From: Myxococcales bacterium
GTDB lineage: Bacteria; Myxococcota_A; Polyangia; Polyangiales; Polyangiaceae
Assembly: GCA_016703425.1 (NCBI GenBank)
Contig: JADJCA010000009.1
Span: 372,001 to 436,000 of the forward strand
Reading direction: 5' to 3'
Length of the DNA: 64,000 nt
Shown here piece by piece: positions 45,304 through 52,673 of the stretch; position 1 is the first letter of the stretch, and the number at the start of each line of letters is the position of its first letter. The notes under the pieces are model-generated. The model did no database searches and was not told where the DNA came from. It was given only the letters and a program-made list of their open reading frames with translations. A program made the translations under genes and the position numbers.

Positions 45304-46378
45304 ATGCAAGCACGTTGGCCGAGGTTCGTTGTGGAGCGCGCCCCAAAAGACGCTCGCCGTAGCGCACCTCCGTCGTCGCGGGCGCGCAGCCTGCGACTCG
45401 CACCTGCGATCTCACTCGCGATGGCCCTCACGACCGTTGGTGAGGCGCGCGGCGAGTCCGGCGATGCGGTGTCGCTCCAGTGGAAGGCGCCGAGCGGTTG
45501 CCCCGAAGAAGCGGCCGTCGCCGCCCTCTTGCGCGAGAGCGCAGCCGACACCGCGCCGGTAACCGCGAAGGGCACCATCACCGGCGGGCCAGGAACCTAC
45601 CGGCTCATCTTGCAGATCGACACCAAGGCAACCCATGGTGAACGCGCCTTGGAGGGGCGCGACTGCAAGGCCCTCACGGACTCCGCCGTCGTCATCGTGC
45701 GAATGGCCATGGCGAACGCAGCGCGCGAAGCTGCCTCGGCGCGGGCCGCGGCAAGCACGCCGGTCGCTCCCGAGGCCGGGCCCGCGCCCCCCCCCCCCTC
45801 CCCGTCCACCACCCAGCGGCGCGGCGCCGCCGGCCCGCTCGGACGCGCGCGCGGCAGGCCTAGGTGAGCGTCAAGTGCGGCTTGCCGTTCGCCCGGAGGC
45901 CGCCCTCGACCTGGGCACCTTGCCAGGGCTCGCCCCAACCCTCGGTCTGGCGCTGGGCGCGCAAGTCCACCGGTTTCGGGTGGAGGCCTACGGGGCGCTC
46001 TCCAGGTCCCAGCAGAAGCAGGTGTCCGAGACGGTGCGTGCATCGTTTGATTTCGCCGCGATGGGCCTCCGCGGGTGCGCGGATGTGCTCCAGGGCCGAA
46101 CGCGGCTGGGAGTCTGCGTGGGTGTGGAAGGTTCGGGCATCTTGGGACGGGCCTCAGGCGTGGCGCGGCAGGAAGAGCTGCGGTCGGGGGTGGCGGCGGC
46201 GCGCCTCGATGCCTTTCTGGCGGTTGGCCTCGTGCCTGACTGGCTCGATCTCCGCCTAGGCGTCGGGCTGGCCGCGCCTACTAGCCGGGAATCCTTTGTC
46301 ATTATCCCGTTCGGGCCGGTTCACGAGCGGGGCCCGGTGGCGCTCAAAGCCTGGCTGGGACCGGAATTTCGCCTCTGA
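45304..46378 (+). CDS. Secreted hypothetical protein of an ECF-sigma cluster (frameshift in a C12 run)
   Basis: From ATG 45304 the frame has a signal-like segment (LRLAPAISLAMALTTVGEARG) and a conserved-looking domain (GDAVSLQWKAPSGCPEEAAVAALL, GPGTYRLILQID, CKALTDSAVVIVRMAMA). A Pro-rich linker encoded by a run of 12 C (45787-45798) follows. The rest is in the next frame: LGERQVRLAVRPEAALDLGT, GALGAQVHRFRVEAYGAL, VCVGVEGSGILGR, and KAWLGPEFRL at the end, a beta-barrel-like region. With 11 C the whole reads as one 357-residue protein. It is followed directly by an ECF sigma gene, an arrangement common in this group of bacteria. Confidence 0.65.
45787..45798 (+). repeat. Homopolymer of 12 C inside a coding region
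   Basis: Twelve consecutive C fall in the Pro-rich linker of the gene at 45304-46378. Eleven would keep the frame. Such runs are hot spots for slippage in cells and for sequencing errors. Confidence 0.85.
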
Positions 46379-46406
46379 CAGCAACGAAACTCGCGCTCCT
46401 TGGCCA

Positions 46407-47036
46407 ATGGTAAGAGAAGTGGACGGCTCCGTGATCGAACGCACGACGACAGAGGGGCAAATGCCGCCCATCGGCGCTCGCCCTCCGTCTTTCGCGGACC
46501 TTTACGAGGAGCACTTCGAGTTCGTGTGGCGCGCCGCGCGCCGCCTTGGTGTCCCCGAGGCCAACGCCGAGGACGCAGTGCAGGACAGCTTCGTGGTCCT
46601 GCATCGCAAAATTGCAGAATACAACAGTCAGACGCCACTTCGACGATGGCTCCTCGGCATCGTTACGCGCGTCGCGAGCGACTATCGCCGCCGGTACCGC
46701 CGCAAGGAGGCGAAGGGCACTCCCCTCTCTGCGCAAGACGACGGCGATGTGCGATTCGCGTCAACGTTGCCGGCTCCCAACGAAACGGCAGAGCGAAACG
46801 AAACGGCGCGCCTCGTCGAGGCGCTCCTCGCCACGCTCGACGACGAGAAGCGCGAAGTCCTGGTGCTGATCGAGCTCGAAGATCTGACGGCGGCGGAGGT
46901 GGCTGAGATGACCGGAGTGAACATCAACACCATCTATACGCGCCTCCGCGCCGCACGACGTGCCTTCGAACTGGCCTTCGAGGAGCATCAACAAGCGCAG
47001 GTGGCCACGAGCGCGCGCAAAAGGAGTTCGCTGTGA
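46407..47036 (+). CDS. ECF-type RNA polymerase sigma factor
   Basis: From ATG 46407 the protein has 209 residues (the start could also be the GTG at 46431 or the ATG at 46461). Region 2: FADLYEEHFEFVWRAARRLGV and AEDAVQDSFVVLHRK, then LRRWLLGIVTRVASDYRRRY. Region 4: LLATLDDEKREVLVLIELEDL, TAAEVAEMTGVNINTIYTRLRAARRAF. It lies just after the secreted protein gene and overlaps the next gene (GTGA), which probably encodes its membrane-bound regulator. Confidence 0.88.
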   Translation: MVREVDGSVIERTTTEGQMPPIGARPPSFADLYEEHFEFVWRAARRLGVPEANAEDAVQDSFVVLHRKIAEYNSQTPLRRWLLGIVTRVASDYRRRYRRKEAKGTPLSAQDDGDVRFASTLPAPNETAERNETARLVEALLATLDDEKREVLVLIELEDLTAAEVAEMTGVNINTIYTRLRAARRAFELAFEEHQQAQVATSARKRSSL

Positions 47037-47797
47037 ACGAATGGAATCACGACGCGAAGCGGCTCCTCGAAGGAGGACGCGACGCGTTCACGCCGGAGCC
47101 AGATCGCCGCGACCGCGTGCGGGCAAAGCTCGCAGCGACGCTCGGCGCGGCGGCCTTCAGCACCGCCGTCGCGACGACCGCGACGACCGCGACGACGCCC
47201 GGTCTACCGGTTGGAAGGTCCTTGTTCGCGAAGTTCGCCGTGCCCATCGGTCTTGCGGCGTTCGTGTTGGCCGCCGCCGCACTTCTATGGCCGAAGGCGG
47301 CCCCCCAGGCCGGGAGAGCTGGCCCCGCGACGAGCACGACGCAGGGACCGCCGAGCTCGTCGCCGAGCGCCCACGTCGTCGTGCCTCACACCCCAGAGGT
47401 GGCACTAGCGGCCAGCGCGCCGGCCGAGCCTGCATCGGTCGCCGCCGCGTCCGTCGCCGCGAGCGCGCCGCCGGTCCGCACGAAAGCTCCGCCTGCCGCA
47501 GCGGCGCTCCCGGCCGCGTCCGCCTCGGGAGAGATCCCGCTCGTGGCCGCGATGGATGGCGCGCTGCGAGCCCGAGAGTTGAGCGAGGCAGAGCGACTGA
47601 TCGCCGAGCACGCACGACGCTATCCCAAAGGCCAGCTCGTCGAAGAGCGCCTGGCGGCCGAGGTGATCGTGAGCTGCCTCCGGGCTGCTCCCTCCGCCTT
47701 GGCCAGGACGCAGGCGTTTCTTCGCACCTACCCAAAATCACCGCACCGAAGCCGCATCCTCGACGCGTGCCCTGCAGCCACGGAGCCGCGACCGTGA
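47033..47797 (+). CDS. Single-pass membrane protein, probable sigma-factor regulator
   Basis: The 254-residue protein starts at GTG 47033, overlapping the sigma stop. A cytosolic N-terminus (DAKRLLEGGRDAFTPEPDRRDRVRAKLA) is followed by a membrane helix (IGLAAFVLAAAALLW). A Ser/Ala/Pro linker leads to a periplasmic TPR-like end (MDGALRARELSEAERLIAEHA, RTQAFLRTYPKSPHRSRILDAC). The position and topology fit an anti-sigma factor, but there is no zinc motif. Similar proteins follow many ECF genes of this type. Confidence 0.7.
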   Translation: MNEWNHDAKRLLEGGRDAFTPEPDRRDRVRAKLAATLGAAAFSTAVATTATTATTPGLPVGRSLFAKFAVPIGLAAFVLAAAALLWPKAAPQAGRAGPATSTTQGPPSSSPSAHVVVPHTPEVALAASAPAEPASVAAASVAASAPPVRTKAPPAAAALPAASASGEIPLVAAMDGALRARELSEAERLIAEHARRYPKGQLVEERLAAEVIVSCLRAAPSALARTQAFLRTYPKSPHRSRILDACPAATEPRP

Positions 47798-48339
47798 GCC
47801 CGCGGCGCAGAAGTGTTCTCGCGCTGTCGCTGTCGCTCGTCTGGGCCGGCGGGTGCCGCGCCGGCGCGCTCGTGATCGGAGAAGCGGAGAGCGCCGACGG
47901 CGGCCTCACCTTGCCTGATGGCGGAGGTGGAGGCAGCGACGGCGCCGGCGACGTGGAGCTCGACGCTGCTCCGACGTTCGTGGACGGGGGCGATGGGGGA
48001 GAGAGAGACTGCGTTTCTCTGGGCGGGTCGTGCGTGCCAAACACGTCGGTCTGCCTTCGCCCAAGCGCTGCGAGCTGTGGCACGAGCGCGCTCATCTGCT
48101 GCCTTCCCGACTGCCCCGTCTTCCAGAACCCTCCCCCGCTCTGCGATGGCGGCCCAACGGCTCGGCTGTTCTCGAAGACGGGCTGCGACGTCGGCCTGGC
48201 CTGCGCGCCGCTCGATTGCAACGCAGCGGGCGGCACGTGCGCCGCGCCGACGGCTTGCCCGCTCAGTCAGAGGGGCGATGCGTCAAGCTACCTCTGCAAC
48301 AATCCGGCATCGCCCGCCGACGTTTGCTGCCTCCCCTAG
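47794..48339 (+). CDS. Cys-rich lipoprotein, last gene of the ECF operon
   Basis: The 181-residue protein starts at GTG 47794, overlapping the previous stop as GTGA. It has a lipobox (LSLVWAGGCRAG), a Gly/Asp linker and about 16 Cys: CVSLGGSCVPNTSVC, CGTSALICCLPDC, CDVGLACAPLDC, CNAAGGTCAAPTAC and CCLP at the end. It is likely a surface lipoprotein co-regulated with the ECF sigma gene. Function unknown. Confidence 0.72.
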   Translation: MSPRRRSVLALSLSLVWAGGCRAGALVIGEAESADGGLTLPDGGGGGSDGAGDVELDAAPTFVDGGDGGERDCVSLGGSCVPNTSVCLRPSAASCGTSALICCLPDCPVFQNPPPLCDGGPTARLFSKTGCDVGLACAPLDCNAAGGTCAAPTACPLSQRGDASSYLCNNPASPADVCCLP

Positions 48340-48884
48340 TATCTCGACCCATCGATTTTGATGGGTTGAGTACGGACAAGCGAGAACGAAACTCCGCGTA
48401 GCCGCGTTCGCGGCTGTCGCCTACGGCCCGGTAGGCCCAATCGAGCAGCCGCTTCCTCTGCCCTTCGTCGAGCGACGGGACGAGCTTGAGCGCAGCGGCC
48501 GGCGAAGTCGTCATCGGTCGCATCCTCAGCGGACTTCGCCAGCAGCGGGACCTCTGCGAGGTCGAGCGCCAAATCGGGCTGCCTTTGCCCCTCGCCGGCG
48601 CGACGCGCGCTCTCTCGACCGACGGCGTCTGCGAGCTCGACACATCCGACGGAGCGCAGGTTTCGCTCTGCGCGCCAGAGGAGCGTGTCGGGGCCACCGA
48701 GCAACCTCTTTCGCGGGAGCTCTCTCTCGCACGCCGGCGCCTGCCGTTTTCTGCTCCGCTCCAACGATTTTTTCTCCGCTCCAACGAAACGAGCGCGTGG
48801 TGGCCAACAAACAGAACAAGCGACCGCGAGTGGCCCTGGGCTCGCCAAAGCCGCTCCCTCCTCCACCCCGAAAAGAGGCTCCGC
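48340..48884. other. Upstream region with a paired direct repeat
   Basis: About 545 bases between two lipoprotein genes. A minus-strand frame near 48360-48500 looks weakly protein-like (VPSLDEGQRKRLLDWAYRAVG) but has no start. The only clear structure is the direct repeat at 48754-48787. Confidence 0.4.
48754..48787 (+). repeat. Two copies of a 14-base direct repeat, 20 bases apart
   Basis: CTCCGCTCCAACGA occurs at 48754-48767 and 48774-48787. The 20-base spacing is about two helical turns, as in paired binding sites for a dimeric regulator. It lies about 100-130 bases before the lipoprotein gene at 48885. Confidence 0.45.
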
Positions 48885-49460
48885 ATGACCATCCTTCGCA
48901 CTTTCTCCTACCTCCTCACTGCTCTTTCGCTCGCCGCTTGCAGCGGCAGTGGCCCTGATGCGAAGGACAGGTCGGTCTCATCGGGCGTGGCCGGCACGGA
49001 TCAGGACGTTGACGGCGGCGGAGGTGGCGTTGAGTGCCCCGAGGTCATGCTTCCGCCGAAGTGCGACTGCCCGAACGGGCAGTTCGTCCCCCAGAAGGAC
49101 GACGCCGGCTGCACTCGCAGCTTCCAATGCGTCGAACCACCGATCTGCCCGGTGGTGATGATCCCCGAGAAGAGCCAGTGCCCGAACGGCAAGTTCGTCC
49201 CGGAGAGGGATCAATACGGCTGCGTCAGGGGATTCGCTTGCGTCCCGAACCCACCTTGCCCACCCATCGCGCTTCCGTCCCCGGACTCGTGCCAGGGTGT
49301 GTGGGTCCAGAAGCTCAACGCCAACGGTTGCCCCAACTTCGAATGCGTCGCGGCCACGGCGTGCCCGCAGGTGATGCTCCCGCCCGCCGACGCGTGCCAA
49401 GGCACGTGGGTTCAGAAGCTCGACGCGAACGGCTGCGTCGGCTTCGAATGCCGACCGTGA
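48885..49460 (+). CDS. Lipoprotein with four short Cys repeats
   Basis: From ATG 48885 (AAAGAGG upstream) the 191-residue protein has a lipobox (ALSLAACSGSG). Four repeats of about 30-37 residues then follow, each starting CP or CPP and ending F-x-C. The first pair is of the CPEVMLPPKCDCPNGQFVPQ type, and the second pair of the CPPIALPSPDSCQGVWVQK type. The repeats pair as two subtypes, suggesting stepwise duplication. Function is unknown. Confidence 0.72.
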   Translation: MTILRTFSYLLTALSLAACSGSGPDAKDRSVSSGVAGTDQDVDGGGGGVECPEVMLPPKCDCPNGQFVPQKDDAGCTRSFQCVEPPICPVVMIPEKSQCPNGKFVPERDQYGCVRGFACVPNPPCPPIALPSPDSCQGVWVQKLNANGCPNFECVAATACPQVMLPPADACQGTWVQKLDANGCVGFECRP

Positions 49461-49567
49461 TGTCGCGGAGCTTGAGCCGCGGCGACGCCGACACGCCCGA
49501 GCACCAAGCGCTTGCGTCAAGGTGCCCCAACGTGTCGTCGCGCCCAAGGCCTCTCAGTGGAGCCCCC

Positions 49568-50791
49568 ATGCACCGCACGTCTCGGCTCATCGCGTGGACC
49601 CTCGCGCTGGTCTATTGGGGCTGCGGCGGCACCGGCACGGGGCAGCTCGCCGAAGAGGACAAGGCCGATGGAGCGTTGCCCTCCGATCGGCGCGCAGACG
49701 GCGGTGAGCCGGCGGTCAGCGACGCGGGCCTCGAGGAGGCACGCGTCGACGGTGCAGGCGCCGACGCGGCCCTCGCCGAGGCAGGAGACGCGAGCGGCGG
49801 CGGGGGCGACGCCGCCTTCGACGCGAGCCTCGAGGCCGGCGATGGCGGCCCGATCCTCGATGCGGGATTCGCCACCGACGCCGGCTCCGACGCGGGCGCC
49901 CTCCTGTTCCACTCGGGCTTCGAGGGCACCGTCGCGGTCGTTGCCGCCAACGCGCAAAACGACCGCGTCGTCGGGGAAGATCCGACGAAGGCCGGCCCCA
50001 ACAATTGGGTCGCGGACTTCGAGAACGCGCCGGGCATCGGTTCGGTGGCGATTGCTTATGAAGAAGGCACTGCGACGCAGCGAAAGGCGAACGTCATCAC
50101 CGAGCCCGGCCGCCCGCTGAACCATGTGCTCCAGTATTGGCTCCCGGAGGCCAACGTCACGTCGCCCCACAAGGGACGGATTCAGATGTCCGTGTACGGC
50201 AACAGCGGCCTCCGCGAGCTCTTCGTGTCGACGCGGCTGTTCCTCCCGGCCTCGTTTGATGCCTACCGCACGTATCCTGCGAAGAGCGACTGGCTGACCC
50301 TGGCGGAGTTCTGGAACAACGGCGGTTGGACCAAAGAGCCCTTCCCCTTTCGCATCTCGCTAAACATCGGAAAGCCGAGCGCCTCCGTCCCGAGCGACCT
50401 CTTCTTCGAAGCGCACGGGCAAACCCTTGAGGTGACCGACGCTGGCAAGGAAAAGTGGACGTCCGTCTGGGAGGCCGCCGACACGTCGTTCCCCATCCCC
50501 ACCGGTCAATGGCTGCGCCTCGACACCTACTTCAAGGAGGGCAACGGCGCTGCGGGTCGGTTCTACTTCGCTGTCACACCGGAGGGCGGCGCGACGAAGG
50601 TGCTGTTGGACGTCCACAACTTCACGCATCACCCGAGCGATCCCTCGCCCGACGGTCTCAGTCACCTAAATCCCCTCAAGCTCTACACGTCGGCGGCGCT
50701 CATCGAACACTTCACGAGCAAGGGCGCGGCGATGGAGGTCTGGTGGGACGACTTCGAAGTGTGGAGAGGCCGAAGGCCATCCGGCGGGTAG
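49568..50791 (+). CDS. Secreted polysaccharide-lyase-like jelly-roll protein
   Basis: From ATG 49568 the product has 407 residues. A signal with probable lipobox (ALVYWGCGG) is followed by an Asp/Ala/Gly linker to about residue 110. The remaining ~300 residues form a concanavalin A-like fold similar to heparin-lyase-type proteins: HSGFEGTVAVVAANAQND, LRELFVSTRLFLPASFD, SDWLTLAEFWNNGGW, GQWLRLDTYFKEGNGAAG, FYFAVTPEGG and WWDDFEVWRG. Catalytic residues cannot be named with confidence. A role in binding or cleaving acidic glycans is a reasonable inference. Confidence 0.65.
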   Translation: MHRTSRLIAWTLALVYWGCGGTGTGQLAEEDKADGALPSDRRADGGEPAVSDAGLEEARVDGAGADAALAEAGDASGGGGDAAFDASLEAGDGGPILDAGFATDAGSDAGALLFHSGFEGTVAVVAANAQNDRVVGEDPTKAGPNNWVADFENAPGIGSVAIAYEEGTATQRKANVITEPGRPLNHVLQYWLPEANVTSPHKGRIQMSVYGNSGLRELFVSTRLFLPASFDAYRTYPAKSDWLTLAEFWNNGGWTKEPFPFRISLNIGKPSASVPSDLFFEAHGQTLEVTDAGKEKWTSVWEAADTSFPIPTGQWLRLDTYFKEGNGAAGRFYFAVTPEGGATKVLLDVHNFTHHPSDPSPDGLSHLNPLKLYTSAALIEHFTSKGAAMEVWWDDFEVWRGRRPSGG

Positions 50792-50939
50792 CCAGCGCGA
50801 TGGGCAGCACCGCCCCCACCCGCTCCACCTCTCATTGCGCAGTTTGAGCGGACGCCATGGGTCAAATCGGGCAGAACAGCGCCCGCCAGAGGCTTCTTCC
50901 AGCGCTCGCCATTGGCCCGCGACATGCAGCACGTCGCGC

Positions 50940-51800
50940 ATGCTCCCGACTCGGCTCACCGCAATCCTCTCGGCAACCCTCGCAACCCTCTCGGCATGCA
51001 GCACGCCCCAGGAAGGCGCGAGCACCGCAGATCCGATCGTGGGACGCGCCTTCGTGGACGTCAGCGCAGCGCGGCCGCTCGCCGACGTGGCCCGGAGCAA
51101 GATCGTAGCGGCCATCTCGGAGCTCGAGCGCGTCGCGGCAAACGGCGCCGCCGCCAAGCAGCGGGCCCTCGCGGCCGAGACGCTCCGGACGATTCGCTCG
51201 GGGCACGTGAAGCTCGGCTCGCTCGCGGACTCTCGCGGCTTCGACCGCTGGCGGATGTGCAAGGGGCTCGGCCATTCCGCTTGCGCGACCGGCTCGGCAC
51301 CACGACTCGACGACGACACTTGGGGCGATGACCCCTCGTTGACCGCTGGCGTGGTTGAGGCAGTCTTGGGCTACACCTCTGGCAATCGACTGTATTTTGC
51401 ACTCAACGAAGCGACCGTCGTCACCGAGCTGGCGTCAACGCTCGTCCACGAGGTCAACCACGTACTCAATCACACCGACTGCGCCTATTTCTCGGACTAC
51501 TCGGCGCACGTGATCGCGCCCGAGAAGGCGTTCGTGGAGGAGTACCGCGCCTTCTTGACGGAGTGCTTCTTCACGAAATCCACGGCGACGCCCGACACGT
51601 GCCACGCGGCGGCGCTCGAAGGCGCCTTGCGCTACGACCTCAACGTCGACATCGCTTCCCTTGTGCCTGCGGGCCAAGCGCCAACGTGGCTCGCCAGGCA
51701 AATGGTGCGGGAGGATGCCAGCGAGAGACCCACCCACGGCTGGATGACGCCGACGGAAGAACGCTTCCCGCGGCGCTTCCCCGTTTGCGGGACCGAGTAG
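50940..51800 (+). CDS. Lipoprotein with HExxHxxxH putative zinc-peptidase motif
   Basis: From ATG 50940 the product has 286 residues. The signal ends in LATLSACSTP (lipobox). In the middle, TLVHEVNHVLNHTDC contains His-Glu-x2-His-x3-His. A Glu-rich helix about 25 residues later (FVEEYRAFLTECFF) could hold further ligands. This resembles a gluzincin/metzincin-like active site, though the rest of the domain matches no peptidase family I know. Five Cys may form disulfides. It is probably anchored at the outer membrane facing outside. Confidence 0.65.
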   Translation: MLPTRLTAILSATLATLSACSTPQEGASTADPIVGRAFVDVSAARPLADVARSKIVAAISELERVAANGAAAKQRALAAETLRTIRSGHVKLGSLADSRGFDRWRMCKGLGHSACATGSAPRLDDDTWGDDPSLTAGVVEAVLGYTSGNRLYFALNEATVVTELASTLVHEVNHVLNHTDCAYFSDYSAHVIAPEKAFVEEYRAFLTECFFTKSTATPDTCHAAALEGALRYDLNVDIASLVPAGQAPTWLARQMVREDASERPTHGWMTPTEERFPRRFPVCGTE

Positions 51801-51834
51801 GCGCCCGGAGACCAGAGAATGGGCGCAACGGCGG

Positions 51835-52596
51835 TCAGAACTGCCCTGACACGGCCGCGACGACCCCGCCCGCCGTCGGCGCGACGGCCGCTGAGAGCGT
51901 CAAACGCGACGCGCTCGCCTTCTCCGCACGCGCTTCGATCTCCCAGGGCGTGACCCAGTCGTGTACGGCCAGCGTGCCGTGCAGGGCGCCGACGAGGCCG
52001 AGGAACGCCGCCATGTCCCGGTGCTCGGAGACGGTTGCGACGGCGCCCACGATGGCCGTTGCGGCGCCCGCCATGCCGACGCCGCTGGTGATCTTTCGAA
52101 TCGTCCTTTCGCGCGCGACGAGTCGGTCGAGGCTTCGTGACATGTCCCCCGGCGACACTGCCGAGTCCTCACCGGTGGAACCCGAGGCGACGACAGCGCG
52201 CACGTCGTTGAGCGTCGGCGCCGCTAGCGCCCCGACGAGGACCGCGCCGGCGGCAGCGCCGGCGCCGATGAATCCGACGCCCGCGCCCGGGGACTTGTCG
52301 TAGAGGACGGCCCCCATGGTGCCGTAGGCCGGCGCACCGAGCGCGCCGACGACGACGGTGAGTTCGCGGGACCGGTTCGCGACGAGCGCCGGGCCCGTCA
52401 GGATCTCGCGAGCCGTGGCGTCGGGCGCAAGCGCCGGCGCTTCGCGGGTCTCCGCCTTGACCAGCGCACCGCGTTCCCATGTCACGGCTTCCTCGCGAGG
52501 CTGCTCGGCCGATGAAGCGGTTGCCGTCGTCAGGCCTCCCAAGGCGGCGGCGAGGCCCATGGCAAATCGGGCCGCCTGCGCGCGAGCGAAACGCAT
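51835..52596 (-). CDS. Hypothetical membrane-associated protein
   Basis: The 253-residue protein has a signal-like N-terminus (FAMGLAAALGGLTTATASSAE) and several Gly/Ala-rich hydrophobic stretches (GFIGAGAAAGAVLVGALAA, MAGAATAIVGAVATV, LGLVGALHGTLAVHDW). It ends GGVVAAVSGQF, which with its terminal Phe could be an outer-membrane barrel end. No family was recognised. It is in the same direction as the lipoprotein gene upstream at 52674-54716. Confidence 0.6.
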   Translation of the reverse strand: MRFARAQAARFAMGLAAALGGLTTATASSAEQPREEAVTWERGALVKAETREAPALAPDATAREILTGPALVANRSRELTVVVGALGAPAYGTMGAVLYDKSPGAGVGFIGAGAAAGAVLVGALAAPTLNDVRAVVASGSTGEDSAVSPGDMSRSLDRLVARERTIRKITSGVGMAGAATAIVGAVATVSEHRDMAAFLGLVGALHGTLAVHDWVTPWEIEARAEKASASRLTLSAAVAPTAGGVVAAVSGQF

Positions 52597-52673
52597 GGCG
52601 GATGGACGCGGCGGCAGCCCCGCTATTCAGAGCGCTGCCGATCACCAACCAACGAAGCGACCTACTCTCTTCG

